Assembly (NCBI RefSeq): GCF_029227915.1
Contig: NC_079880.1
Coordinates: 14,340,001-14,404,000 of the forward strand
Direction: 5' to 3'
Length of the DNA: 64,000 bases
Origin: Hydractinia symbiolongicarpus
Taxonomy: Eukaryota; Cnidaria; Hydrozoa; Anthoathecata; Hydractiniidae
In this document: in pieces, positions 1 through 12,400 of the stretch
How positions within the stretch are numbered: position 1 is the stretch's first letter
Layout of the letters: each line of letters opens with the position of its first letter
Notes under the pieces: model-generated
Databases searched by the model: none
What the model was told of the DNA's origin: nothing
What the model saw: the letters and a program-made list of their open reading frames with translations, nothing else
Translations under genes and position numbers: made by a program

Positions 1-1
1 A

Positions 2-187
2 AACCTGGTTCGTAGCCGCACGTTTTTCTCCTGCAAACTTCCGTCCAGCCTTAAAAAAATGGGCACTACGTCAAACCTCGCCGAGTTGCAAATGGAACAA
101 TCAGAAGGCTCCGATTCATGTCTAAACCGTTCTCGGGTGTCATTGTTGTTGCAAGAAAATTTGGACGACAGCGATTTTGAGTGTTGA
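2..187 (+). CDS. 3' end of an unidentified gene (terminal exon, partial)
   Basis: One frame is open from the window edge to TGA at 185-187 and encodes about 61 residues. The visible part starts NLVRSRTFFSCKLPSSLKK, continues with a polar Ser/Glu-rich stretch and ends LLLQENLDDSDFEC. The composition (basic, then Ser/acidic, with Cys near the end) would suit a cytoplasmic tail, but I recognise no family. An AATAAA lies at about 252-257, some 65 bases after the stop, which fits a genuine 3' end. The rest of the gene is left of the window. The methionine at 59 need not be a start, because the frame is open upstream of it. Confidence 0.5.
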   Translation, partial: NLVRSRTFFSCKLPSSLKKMGTTSNLAELQMEQSEGSDSCLNRSRVSLLLQENLDDSDFEC

Positions 188-3100
188 CCTGGATGTTGTT
201 TGACTTCTGAATGGTTGTAACTTTGGAACTCTTACGCAGTCTTGTTCTGCAAATAAAATAATCGTTGTGTTAGGGGTAACGTTAAACGGGGAAATTGTTG
301 TATTTTTATTGTAAGCGAAATTGTATAGTATTATATACAAGGTTCATTTTTAAACTTTTCACACAAAGTTTTTCAGCAAAACTAAACAGCTGAGCGACTA
401 TTTTTGCTATGACAGTATAACAATAAGTGTAGTTTGTGTTCTTATTGAGGCTTAGTTTGCGGGAAAGTCATTTTTAAAAGCCATTACATATGAAATGTTT
501 TACCGCCATAAGAACTCCACTGGTTTTGTGTCACACTTTGTTTACGCGTAATAAACGCAGCACCTGGATATGTGGCACAGTGTAATTTAGAGTACTTAAC
601 GCAAATAATTCAGCTATCAATGTGGCAACATCCGTAAGATCTGAGAACGTAAACTAGCGTAAAAAATCACCCATAATGTGTTGCTGAGCCTAATTCAACT
701 GACAGATAGATAACTGGATTTTGTGGGTATAAGTATGATTGTAGAATAATGATAGAATACAAGTGTATACGTGGTAAGAAAGAATAAAAAACCAAACGTT
801 CATAACTATGCAAACAATATTTCAAGATGAGCATATTCTTGGGATATTCCTAACTTTTTGTGTAATTGCATCTTTAATATTTTTATAGAGTATATTCTAA
901 TTAAAAAAGCGTGTAGCTAAAAGGAATCTAAATCATGGACTCTTCGTTAATTTCTTATTAGCGCTTTTAAACGAAGGTTGGACGCTTTTATTAACCCCAT
1001 TTGGTCCGGAGTTTTTCGAACATATTATCACCGGGCGGCACATTTATAGTTCATCATAAAATGAACAAAATATCAGCAAAAACTTTTTGCTTCCGTCACC
1101 ACTTTTTTGTGACGTCATTGGAAGCTTGTTCAATTACTTTAGTTCTAGAGCGAATTTTTACATTCTGTTTAAAGTTTCGTTCAACCAAATAAAAGTTACA
1201 TAACATATTTTCCGGTTTTTACATAATTGAATGAACATATGCCAAAAATTGCCGGATTAATCACGTGTCTAAAAATTGCATAATGGTACCTCTTGATGCA
1301 ATAAAGTCGTGTTGTGAATTTCGAGTTTTTAGGATAATCGTAACGAAAGTTATTATATTCTTCCGGTTATGAGGATTTCATAGAGATTTTAAGAAGAATT
1401 TATTAATGGCCAATATCTAAGGCTCATGCCGATGTCTGATAGATCAATATAAAAACAAAGTAAATATCATAATGCCTCCGGACCGTAGAGGGTGAAACAG
1501 CACGGTCGTAAAATATGTTACGAGAATGTCGTAAGTACGGTAACTACGATAACACATTATTGGATTAACGTAAAGATTAACGCACCAACAATTATCTTCC
1601 GTCTGAGAAAAAAGGAATTAATTTCCTCTTTCTAGAAATGGGAATTTCTGATCAAAAGAGGAAAAAGAAACAATTTTCTTAGCAAGCTTTCATCATCAAA
1701 AAGGCAGCTTCGTAAAATTGAAGGTTTAATTAATCCTATTAAATGATTTTTACCGCAAAGGAAAATTTGTAATTGTTAATTTCTTGAAGTTGTTTATTTC
1801 CATTGATATTTTAATTTCCAAATCGTTAGGTCAACTTATATTCGAAATAAGAACATAAGAAAAGGTAAGATGGAACTTTGCTTACGCCTAAAATCTAAAT
1901 GTAATAAAAAGAACGGTTTTACTTTATGTGACGTCGATTCTAATAAATAAATAAATAAAACTTTACCGGAAACCTTCAATAATAAACGACCTGGGCATTG
2001 ACTAAATTTATAAATGTCTGTGCGTTTATTTACGGATAAAGTTTATTAAATGACATTCGACCTACAAGGGCGTTTATTCGAAGGAAAGATAATTTTGGTA
2101 AGATCCCAGGTTTTTTATTTTTTTTATTTTGTATGCCCTGGAGGCGAAGTTGCCTCTATGTAGAAGATGCATTTAAAAGACGGAGGCGATAATTACAAAT
2201 TTAGAAGGACGTTAAACCTGACGAAGAAGTTTAAACAAAAATTGGCATCACGATAAATTTACATCACGATATGTAAAAATAAAATTATAGTAATGATCAA
2301 AGTTTACTTTGACGTTCCAAGTAGGTCTCGTTTTAACATTCCACGGCGTGCACAACTGAATCATTTTAAGTACGGTTCACACTACGCAGTTTTAGGATTG
2401 ATACCATCATAGCATATCTAAATAAGTATCTACAACTTCTGTTGATATGACTTTCAACAACCAGTTCCGCTTTAGTGATGATGTTGTCACTACGCAATCA
2501 AAACAAACCAGAAAATTTTTAGTAGATAACGTCCAGCTGGCGCCATTTCAACATCAAGTCAAATACTTTTTGTAGTTTTTTTCGTCATAGAAATTTTGTA
2601 ATGAGACACAACAAAAAAGCGCCATTAAAATCTTTTTTGCACAAGAAAGTTTTAATGAATTGAAAAATTGTAATATTTAAAGAAAGACATTGAACTGTCT
2701 ATTTTAAACTTGCAAGGAGCCGCAGACTTTGCTCGTGGTAGAGTGAAAGAAACTTCTAGAAAAAGTACTAGGTTGAAGTGAAAACATAAGAATCCTTTCA
2801 GGAAACAAAATATATTACACGAAAAAAAAAACAGCATTGAAGTATGGGATATTTTCCAGCAAAAAACCTAGTACATAGGTATATCTACTTCCCTGTTTAC
2901 TCCCGCCAAAATATCGGGATTTCACAAAATATTATTGACTTAAAATTATCTTTTTTTAGCAATTCTTTGCAGATTTTTAGACGGGAAATGTTCGGGATAT
3001 AGTGTGTTGGGAACAAAGATAATCCACTTTATTAACTTAAAATAAAGATTTCTTTTCGGGGTAAAATGTAAAGAACACGAAGATGTGTTGTTCATTACAA

Positions 3101-4975
3101 CATATTCACCTTCTTCGTTGCTGTGGTGACTTTTTTGTAGTGACGAAATAACTTCGAGGGAGGAGAGATGGTTCCACTTGTAATAAAAAGCCTTAATACG
3201 TGACATTATTAGCTAAAACTTTGTCTTTTCTCTCTAACCTTATTCTTATTTAAAAAGTCGGTACGCTTCGTAACCGTAAAGGTAAAAGTAGCAGTGGCAT
3301 GATCCTAAACTTCAAGCAGGTGCTTTTGAAATCAGGAATCACACACACAATTTTACACAACATATGCACTTTGCCTACTCATAAGGTTCTTTTTAAGCTG
3401 GAAGGCCAGGATTTTGATATGGTAACACAATGTCATTGTGTATGTTGTTATAAACATCAAATTATGTTAGGAATAGCCACAAAATTTGAGTACTTATTTC
3501 TTCGGTCAAAACCATACTTTAAAAAGAATTCCTTTCTACGGCATTAATATGGTACCGAATACGGTGGACAAAACACTCCATTTTAAAAATTTCCCTATCT
3601 CCAAAAAGTATCCTTATTGGAGTTTCGCTCCCTTTATGATTCTCTATTAGACAACTTTCCTGTCCCTTGCGACTTAAATAGACCAGATGCAGTTAATTCT
3701 CTTCCGGTGAGGAAAATCCATCATACTATTTCTTGTGTCAAAAAAATACGTCACATTTGTTCCTTGGAAAATGTCCTTTTGTTTAAAACTATATGGGAAA
3801 CAACTTAAGTTTTCCTCAAACAAAAACGTTCATCATCGCATAAAAGGCTTGTATTAAGTTTAATTAATTCCATGAAAAACTGTCAACCACACAGGAAATT
3901 ATTTGAAGGTTATTTTCTTGAAGTCAAACTATTAGCACAATATATTTATTAGTATGCAGGAAAAGATGAACTGTTGTAATTCCCATAAAAATAAACCAAA
4001 ATATTCCGTATCATAAAAAATAACTCTGACCGAGATTTTCCCTTTTTAAAGGAGAAATGGCAACATAATGGTGAAAAAAAAAGTTCAAATGTTTGTAATT
4101 TTTGTAATTCTTTTATAGAAACTGGATCTACACAAAACAAATTCGTGAGCATTCCGTCCCAAGGAGCCCTTTGAGATGAACTTGAAAATTTCGAATGATT
4201 ATTTCAAAAAACTAGAGAAGACAAGATTGTCTAAGAAAACATCCCACAAAATATTAGGATATTATATGCACATATTTAATTTTTGTAATTTATTATATAA
4301 AATTAAGAAAATTTATTTATATTCTGTTGGCAGGACTGAATAAATCCAGGAAGGAGAGCGGAGGGGATTTTTTAGATGTAGCTGAGATAGTCTTGAAAAC
4401 ACTACTTTCCCATTCTGACAGAACTGAATTGAATATTTTAGCCTAGATCTGGAACCCAAAAAATTTCTAGGGAAGCACAAACATGTTAACCCTGGTTGGT
4501 TGACGAATACCATGGTAATATATATCTAAACATTTCCAATGTTTTTAAAAAATCTTAGACAAATAAGTGTTTTTTAAAATCCTCGTTTTTAAGTAACTCC
4601 GTTCCAGTGCGTTTTTGCTTAAGCATTGTATTATATTACGTTTTCAAAATCGCATGTATACCAGCTGTGACAATACGTTTTGAGAAATCGTTGAGATAGG
4701 AAATTAATTTTATTCTTTCTGACTAACTGAGAACATATTATATCAAATGCAATAAACTACGGATAACTTTTATATATTTATACACTTTAGTACGAATAAT
4801 TTTAATAAAACGAAAAGTTTGAATCCCAAGGTTGGAATTAATGAATGTCTCTTCACATCTGTCTCAATTCTCTTAACGTCTTGCACATTCAATAATCTAA
4901 CATCAAATTTGTCCCATTTGTTGACAATGCTATTCATTAAATTATACTCTTAAAGATTGATCACGTGAAGAGGGA
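188..4975. other. Intergenic, no supportable gene
   Basis: This stretch has only short ORFs of 60-86 codons on both strands, with no family resemblance, no consistent splice signals and no phase-compatible exon chain. It is AT-rich. Around 2040-2090 there is a GGGCGTTTATTCGAAGG-type motif that resembles GGGCGCTT motifs near 39.15 kb and 47.9 kb, so part of it is probably dispersed repeat. On the minus strand the last part is the 3' flank of the proteoglycan gene. Confidence 0.55.
252..257 (+). terminator. Polyadenylation signal AATAAA
   Basis: A canonical hexamer about 65 bases after the TGA of the partial gene at the left edge. Its position suits cleavage near 270-290. AATAAA is frequent by chance in DNA this AT-rich, so the support is positional only. 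Confidence 0.4.
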
Positions 4976-5791
4976 CTATACATGTGCAGCGCTTTCCAAT
5001 GGTGTGTCAGGAAGCAAGGTGGTTTCAGATGACCCTCTACCTTGCAGTGTCCCTCGACGGTTCCTGTATACAAGTAAAGATAGCACACATATTGCTAAAA
5101 CGCCACCAACAGCTATCCAGATGTACACATGGACCGACATTTTCTTCTTTTTGTTGGAAATGATTTTAACGTTGTTTTCACTAATTTCAGAACTCAGTTT
5201 AGATACTTCAACGTTGTTAAAGATTTCTTCAAAATTAATGTTTTCGTCGTTTACTTCAACGTCATTACCCATTGTCGTCGTCTTTTTCTCCTGTGTCGCC
5301 GTCTCCTTCTCCTCTGTAGTCGTTATTTTTTCCGTTGTCGTTGTCTTAGTTTCCTTTGTCGCTATCGTAGTCTCCTTTTTCTTTCCCGCTGTTGTCTTTT
5401 TTTTAGTTGATGTTTCTCGCTTCGTTTCTGTCGGCGTCATATTGTCTTTTGTCGTTTTGACAGTCGTGGACACGTTAATGTCAACAATAGCAGGGCTGGA
5501 AGACTTACTTCCCTTTTTACTGTTTGTTGTCATAGGTTTTACAGTTGAAAAGAACCCACTTCCAGAACCACTTCCACTATTCTCACCGCTTTCCCCGCTC
5601 TCACCACTGAAAGAACTCCCGTCATCACCATCTTCGTCGTCGATACCTTCGCCAGAAAATAACGACGAGTTGTCACTACTTGTTACTATAATATCTTTGG
5701 TTTTAAAGGTACTTTTCACTTGAAACGCTTTTACTTGTTGTATAGTAACTAAACTTAAAATTGTACAAAACACAAAAAGTTTGACTTCCAT
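4976..5791 (-). CDS. Mucin-like single-pass transmembrane proteoglycan, single exon
   Basis: An intronless gene of 271 residues. The start is the ATG at 5791 (A at -3, G at +4); the frame upstream has no ATG. Residues 1-22 are a signal peptide (MEVKLFVFCTILSLV...). At about 40-80 an acidic region holds repeated Ser-Gly pairs (SGEG, SGESGESGENSGSGSGSG), the typical context for glycosaminoglycan attachment. Residues about 85-190 are Thr/Lys/Glu-rich (TTTEK, TTTEEK runs), a likely O-glycosylated stalk. A transmembrane segment (IWIAVGGVLAICVLSLLVY) lies at about 220-241. A 30-residue tail starts RNRR and ends ESAAHV. The plan resembles syndecan, but the syndecan C1 and C2 (EFYA) motifs are absent, so I do not name it. 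The tail could bind a PDZ domain. The large antisense ORF over it is a shadow of the low-complexity coding sequence. Confidence 0.8.
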   Translation of the reverse strand: MEVKLFVFCTILSLVTIQQVKAFQVKSTFKTKDIIVTSSDNSSLFSGEGIDDEDGDDGSSFSGESGESGENSGSGSGSGFFSTVKPMTTNSKKGSKSSSPAIVDINVSTTVKTTKDNMTPTETKRETSTKKKTTAGKKKETTIATKETKTTTTEKITTTEEKETATQEKKTTTMGNDVEVNDENINFEEIFNNVEVSKLSSEISENNVKIISNKKKKMSVHVYIWIAVGGVLAICVLSLLVYRNRRGTLQGRGSSETTLLPDTPLESAAHV

Positions 5792-5916
5792 CTTTTTTGA
5801 TCTTCTGATGTTAAAAAAAAACACGACTTGATTCTACTAATGCTTTCTACTTCATTTAACCCGAGGGGAAAGTATTATTATGTGTGAAACAATGCGTTGA
5901 CTAATACTGCAAGCTG

Positions 5917-5921
5917 ATTGG
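5917..5921 (-). promoter_or_regulatory. Possible CCAAT box upstream of the proteoglycan gene
   Basis: On the minus strand CCAAT is read within CACAAACCAATCAGC, about 125 bases upstream of the ATG at 5791. Position and extended sequence (CCAATCAG) suit an NF-Y site. No clear TATA box lies between it and the start codon. The same CCAATCA core also occurs near 12895 and 12925, so it could be repeat-borne. Confidence 0.35.
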
Positions 5922-6669
5922 TTTGTGTTCCTTAATACCCATTAAAGACGCAATTAAATACAACAACAACGACATCATTGAGAAAGTTCAACAACACCGC
6001 GATTGATGTGAAAGAATAAGGCGATTAAGAAAACACATTAAATTGCTTTTCGTGACGTCGTTTCGCAGCCTCGTTCCAGTCTATTATATAGATAAGCTGA
6101 CAAAAGAAGGTTGACAGACATGTCTTCTGGGTTCGAAGATTACGCTTAAGTTCGTCAGAATGGAAAATAAAAATCCATTTGTCAGCAAAATGCTTAGCGG
6201 CCTTAAAGTTAACAAATCTTGTATCAAATTTCTATCATTTTGAGTAGATGAAAATAACCTTATTTGTTTATCGGATAAACAACTTTATTTTGATGGACAG
6301 AAACTGCATAGAATAACTAGATCGAGTACCACTATTGTGGAAACTGCTGACATAATAAAAGTATATATTTTTTGGTCAATTCTTATCTTGCTTAATGTTC
6401 AGCTCCAATTAGCAACTTCGTCCCCAAACCATGTTGACAAGCATACACGTATATCACGTGACTTTGTGACACTAAGGAGCTAATGATTGTTGTACATACT
6501 CAACGGGGCTCAACGGACAGTCTCGTCCCATACCTTTACATATTCCAATATGGCTTATTACAGGTTTGTGCGGGCCCTGCTAGTAGATCACGTGTTTTAT
6601 TCTTGAGAAATAAACGAAAGAAATGAAAACATTTCAACCCTCAGGGTCTAACTTATTCTTCTTGACCTA

Positions 6670-6763
6670 ACCAACCTCGTCGCTGGACTCTTCTACGCCT
6701 ATGATATTTTCCGACCGGACGACAAAATATCATCGTAAAAGAGCCCTGAGCACTAGGTTGAGA
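6670..6763. mobile_element. MITE-like element, CCTCGTC...GAG family
   Basis: The left end reads CCAACCTCGTCGCTGGACTC and the right end AGAGCCCTGAGCACTAGGTTG, roughly inverted copies of each other. Between them, TATGATATTTTCCGACC is followed by GACAAAATATCATCG, which can form an inner stem. Size and ends match the better-preserved members at 44.87 kb and 51.02 kb. Confidence 0.5.
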
Positions 6764-7439
6764 TCTAATTGATTTAATGGTTCAATACCAATCTCGTTCC
6801 TAGATTTAAATTTTATGGTTTCTTGCGTGCTTTCTGGCGGACGCATTTAAAAAAGATCTGGAGATGAGGTTAACATTAATACAAGATGTCTAGCTCTGCA
6901 TCTGAGGGATTAGCTTCCAATAGAACCAAAAAGATTTCAGGTTGAGCGCTATTCTTAAAGGCTGATTCTCACTAAGACTTATACTGAAAAGATTGTAAAC
7001 CGATAAGCCTTGAGACGCTTATTAAAGGAGTATCGATAACGGGGAGTTTACTTGAACTGTTAAGAGATGCTGCTTAATTTTTAGAAAGGGTGTTAGCTTA
7101 TCGTTGTTTAAAATGCTGATACTACATAATTGTCATCTAATCCAGTTTCCATAACTGTTGATTATTCTCGCATGTTTTCTCAAGACAACAACTGATGCGA
7201 AGCCTTTAGAGCTTTCAAAATAGGATAAAAATTCTTAAGGCTTCACATGGCTCTCATTTTCGAGTATTATTTAAAATAATCCGTTTCTTTAACATGAACT
7301 TCTTTTAAGTTAAGTTAATATTACGAAAGAACCATTACTTACGTGATGTTTGGATTCTTTAATAGACAACCATTTCTTTTTAATACATCTTAAAAATATT
7401 CTTACAATTTGAGGCAGAAAAATCAAATAACTAGTCCCC

Positions 7440-7549
7440 AACCTTGTTCCCAGGACTTCTTATTTTTATAGCGTGATGTAACCTGAAAGAAGCTCCGATG
7501 TTCTCCCGATATAAAAAAAACTTAAGACGTACTGAGGACGAGGTTAGGA
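7440..7549. mobile_element. MITE-like element, CCTCGTC...GAG family
   Basis: The left end is CAACCTTGTTCCCAGGACTT and the right end is ACTGAGGACGAGGTTAGG, whose reverse complement begins CCTAACCTCGTCCTCAGT. The interior is AT-rich and non-coding. It is one of the clearer two-ended copies. Confidence 0.6.
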
Positions 7550-8670
7550 CGTAACAGTACTTCCTACCATACTTAATGTTGGTTCTTATTGGGAAGCGAG
7601 TGTACCTAGTTCCAATAAGAAATTAAACTTATTCTCTTCCTGTTCTTATAGATTTATGTATGTGTTGTTTAAAAGTGAATGGTAACGATATTGCTAACGA
7701 TAGAAGTATCAACTTTCTTACCAGTACTTCGAATTAGAGTGTTAGTATTTAGTATTTTTCATTCGTACGTGCTTAATTAAAATGGTCTTTTGTATATCAT
7801 TAATTGATACAAAGTTGATTGGGACAATTTCGCAATTGTATCAACAAGAGACCGTATACACATATTTTTGCCTTTTTGATATGAGAGAAAACAGCAAATT
7901 CAAAAGGCAAAAATTCCTTAGAATTAAGGTTTTCAGAGGGGCACACACATATTTAAAAACCTAACCAAAATTGTTTTTAACAGCTTGATAATAGCAAATC
8001 TGTTACAGGTTTTTTTTAATGTGAATCGGGACAAGGCGAGTAGAGAGAAAGCTGCCTTTTCTCATATTAAAAAGGCAATAATCCCTGGGAACGAGTGTGA
8101 GAGAAAAGCTGTGTTTAATGCATTGAGAAATATGCAAATATATGGAAAATGATGCTCACTTTGCTGAAAACATTCCATCTGAAGTTTTTGTCTTTACCGG
8201 AAGTCATTTCCCTATGTAATAATTATCGTTTATTAAGGATTTTTGACGCGTCATCATTGCTTAAAAACTGTTGAAAGAGATAAGTATGTAAGATCTTTTA
8301 CTTTTTGTATATTTCCATAGGTTACGTACGTGTTACAAAGACTACTGCTAAGAATAAATAAAAAATTACAAACACGATTATGTGCATCTTGATACGAAAA
8401 GAACGTGTCTCTAAAAGGAGAGCAAATGAAAGGGATAACACCCCCTATAAAAATCTGTGACTACGCCTCTAATTCTCTTGTTTTATTATCAGCGGAGTAT
8501 TGTGTTATGCAAAAAGATACAAAAAACACCAACAAAATGGCGGCTGTAGCTGAATATAAATTTTATTGATTTTGTCTATCTTCGGTTAGGTGGAGAAAAT
8601 TAGTTTCAAAAATAATATACATTTTATTTACAAATCCATAAAGTTGTTAAAAAATAGATAATATTAGTCC

Positions 8671-8698
8671 AATTTTAACATAATATTATGTTAAAATT
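8671..8698. repeat. Perfect 28-base palindrome
   Basis: Two 14-base arms, AATTTTAACATAAT and ATTATGTTAAAATT, meet without a spacer. A further ATTTTAACAT follows at about 8700. A+T-only palindromes are not rare in this base composition, so this may be chance or the end of an AT-rich element. Confidence 0.75.
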
Positions 8699-9451
8699 AT
8701 ATTTTAACATACTCTCTTTAATTATACAAAGCCAACCTAGTTTCAGAAAAAAAACAATTAGTTTCTAACCCCCCTCCCTAATTAATCACTTAAAGAGAAG
8801 ATGATGGAAGTGCTTTAACAAGCTCGATCCCAGGGGGGGTGAGTGCTTTAAGTAATGCATGCAGTCAAAAAAAAATACCCATAGAGCAACCTTGTCCCCA
8901 GGGCTTTTCTATGTCTATGACGTAGTGTAACCAGATTTGATTTTTACAGCTAAAGAATAATACTTTTGGTGAGTTCAAACATGTTCGTCAAAAAATTTCT
9001 CATGTGATAACCCAAATTTCTTCGAGTTTCTGAATATTATAATCAAGTATAGTGCTTGATGTTTTAAAAAATTAAAAAAAAGTAGTACCCATTGCATGAC
9101 ATCGAGGTGTAGCCAATATCACACAGCTGTAAAAAGGGATACAGTGTTAAAATATTGTGTCGAAAAGAAGTTAAAAACATGTTATGTAACGAAATGTGAA
9201 GATTTTTGCCTAAGAAAATTTTGAGAAGAAATATGGCTTATTTCTTATTTTACAGGAAGGCACTTCCGTAAAGCAACAAACTTAAAATCTTCTAATTGGC
9301 GAAAGCTTTTTTGGCAAGTGAAAGAACGCTCGAGCTTCTTTGTGTAAAAAACAACCGACTGAAGAAAAATTTGTTACAAAACACATTTTTTTAAAGTGCA
9401 CGAGTTTACGTGCAGCTGTAGATAGTAGCCAATTCGAATCCTGTGAATGAG

Positions 9452-12400
9452 TTATACATCAAGATCTTTCGCTTTGATGATGAGTAGAACGACTGCAACA
9501 ATGGTAGCAATGGTGTTGACAATAAAAACAATATTAGTGCTCCAAAAAGTAACCTTTGTTGCCTAAAAAAACAGAATATGGTTAAATGGTCCTAATTATA
9601 TGGTCCTACTTATTACGGTTAAACGTGCCTACTTATTTTTCAACACACATTAACGACTTTTGCGATGAATGGTTACATACAGAAACAAATACATATGGAT
9701 CTTTGAAAGTACTTTTTGGTACGATGACCCGAGTATTGACTTACTGTATCCTCTTTATTTGATTTGTCTACACCCACGGTTGTTATTGTCGCTGTGCTTG
9801 CTGTGACTTCGTTTTTAAAGGTTGATTGGCCAACTAAAGAAAAATATAACAGATTGTGAACGAACGAACGAACGAACGAACGAACGAACGAACGAACGAA
9901 CGAACGAACGAACGAACGAACGAACGAACGAACGAACGAACGAACGAACGAACGAACGAACGAACGAACGAACGAACGAACGAACGAACGAACGAACGAA
10001 CGAACGAACGAACGAACGAACGAACGAACGAACGAACGAACGAACGAACGAACGAACGAACGAACGAACGAACGAACGAACGAACGAACGAACGAACGAA
10101 CGAACGAACGAACGAACGAACGAACGAACGAACGAACGAACGAACGAACGAACGAACGAACGAACGAACGAACGAACGAACGAACGAAGCAACACTGACC
10201 GTTTTCCGGCTTTTTATAAACAAGTCTAGTAATCTCAATGATTATGGCAGCAATAACAGCAACAGCGACACCGACAAATACTGGAACAGTTAGCACATGA
10301 AGCCACGACAAACCAGTTATCATGCAAATAACTACAATAAAGAATAATAGTCACGAAGGAGAAGGTTTGCAGATTTGGACTGATACAAGAAGTTGTATAA
10401 TAATTCCAAGCTACCCTTTTTACATATATTGTGTAGTTTCACCATAACGTGCAACTAAACACAAACTTATGAAAATACGCCTAACTCACCTGATAAAATC
10501 GCTGACAATATGCCTGAAATTCTGTGCATCCAGTTAAAAGCATTTCTCCTAAAATATCAAGATGCTGAAAATCAATGAAACAGCAATCCAGGCGCTTTAC
10601 CTATTATGAAGGTGCACTGATATAAAATTTTTTGAAACCTTGTTTTCTATGCTCTTTCTCCCTGTGATTTTCTAACGAATCCATCTGGTACCAAATCGAG
10701 CAAGGGGCGAGGTTATATGATCCATCCTTGTCCTCAGGGTTAAAGCCGCTAGCGCTTAAGTTTTATCGCCGCAGGCCTCGATGTCAAAAAGGCAAAATCC
10801 CCTGGGGACAAGATTGTTTTTGACCCTCCTTCTAAATTTATTTGTTGTTTTGAAATTTCGCTTAGGGGCAGAAACATTTGCGGGCAGAAAGTTTTTCGAA
10901 GTCAAAAACTTGCGAAATTTATGGACAAACACTTTCATAAATTGTAATTTTGGGACAAATTTCGGGGAAAAATCTTTTGCGAAAATCAAAAATCACTTCA
11001 TTTGCAAAGGAAAATCTTTCGCGAATGGCAATAAGTCTCTTTTTTCGTAGTATTAGTAATCAAAAGTCTGCACCCATTACTGTTTCAAGAAAACGGGACA
11101 TCCGAGCATGTTCATAGCACCAAGGAAGAATAAAACACCAAATGCTATTGTAGTCGATTAAAGAAGAAATGATTTCCCCGTTTTTCGATTTTCTTAGGGG
11201 GAAAAACTATCACGTTTTGAAAAATATTTATAACTTCGCGTGAAAAAACTTTTGCGTTTTGTTGATTTATAATTACCGGAGGCATAAACTTTCGTGAGCA
11301 AAAACGCAAAAAATGCGAAAGGTTCTGTCCACAAAGGGTTCCTTTAAAGTAGGTTATTTGGAATACTCACGAAAAGCGTGACAAGTTTTTTTAAAGTATA
11401 AGAAAAAAAGGTTTATATAAAAAATAAAAAAACAGAAAAATCTAACATGCTTGAGTCACGATCTGGCCTAAAAATTCCACCAATTACCTAAAACGTAAAA
11501 ATATAATAATATATAAATAAATAAAAAAGTAATAAATAACATGAGAATGATCACAAAAAACTAACGAACACAAGATAAATATACGAAGTAAAAAAAACAG
11601 ATTCCTACATTAACGGTAGCTAAGATGGTAGCTATGATTCCCAGAATAGCATGAAGTTTAAAGTCCTACAATAAAACACCTACTTTGAATAACGTAAATT
11701 TAGTCTAACTGTCATTATTTAATGCTTTGTCAATAAATGTTGACTATTTATGCGGTAAAACAATCCTGGTTAGGTTGAAAAGTTGCCACGCATGAAAACT
11801 TACCACGGATATTTTTCTACTCTCAACAAAAATAATGACAAAACCAATTGCAGTGAGACAGTAACAAAGCGTCATATGCATGCGATGAGCTTGAAACCAT
11901 ACTTTCACACCGCACCATGTTCGTTCACCGTACAAATCTCTGGTGTATCGAGCGTGAATTATTCCGTTAGAGCCAAGTTGTAACCAGGCGATTAGCATAA
12001 GGACTCCTGCACAAAATAGAGGGTCAAACACTACATGTTCAGAATATAACTTTACCGTATCTTGCGCCAAGATTATTAAAACAAACTGGTTGCTAGCCCG
12101 TGGAAAATTCAAGGGAGATCGACCACCGCAGCAAAGGGGATAAAAATAAACGCATTTGTTATTTCTAGCTTGTAAATTTCATGCACGGTTTAGTATGACT
12201 TAATTTTGTTTGTCAGACAGACAACAGCAATAATTATAGGGGAGTTGAGATATACACGATATAATAAGAATTGGTTTTAAATTGTAGGTTGAATATGTTT
12301 GATAGAGTTGATCAAAATAATGGACAGTCACTCAGATAGAGACAGTCAGTATAAACCCGCCTGACCTGCAAGAATTAGTCTCATAAAACTTAAATGAATA

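Larger units (their letters stand above)
5825..9451. other. Intergenic with dispersed MITE-like repeats
   Basis: No coding exon is supportable. The region contains at least four pieces of the CCTCGTCCCCAGG inverted-repeat family (6670-6763, 7440-7549, around 8025-8103, 8884-8932) and a perfect 28-base palindrome at 8671-8698. The rest is AT-rich sequence with short ORFs that resemble nothing I know. The right end is the 3' flank of the DOMON/cytochrome b561 gene. Confidence 0.55.

Noticed and set aside
4965-5723. A 252-codon plus-strand ORF rich in Val, Phe, Ser and Leu
   Set aside because: It is the antisense shadow of the Thr/Lys/Glu-rich proteoglycan gene; the minus-strand ORF has a signal peptide, membrane helix and a good start context.
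4976-5791. Naming the proteoglycan a syndecan
   Set aside because: The cytoplasmic tail lacks the conserved C1 motif and the EFYA end.
9673-10323. A 216-codon minus-strand ORF with SFVR repeats, and TNER-repeat ORFs on the plus strand
   Set aside because: They are read-through of an intronic (GAAC)n array. The flanking real exons have good splice sites and join in phase without it.
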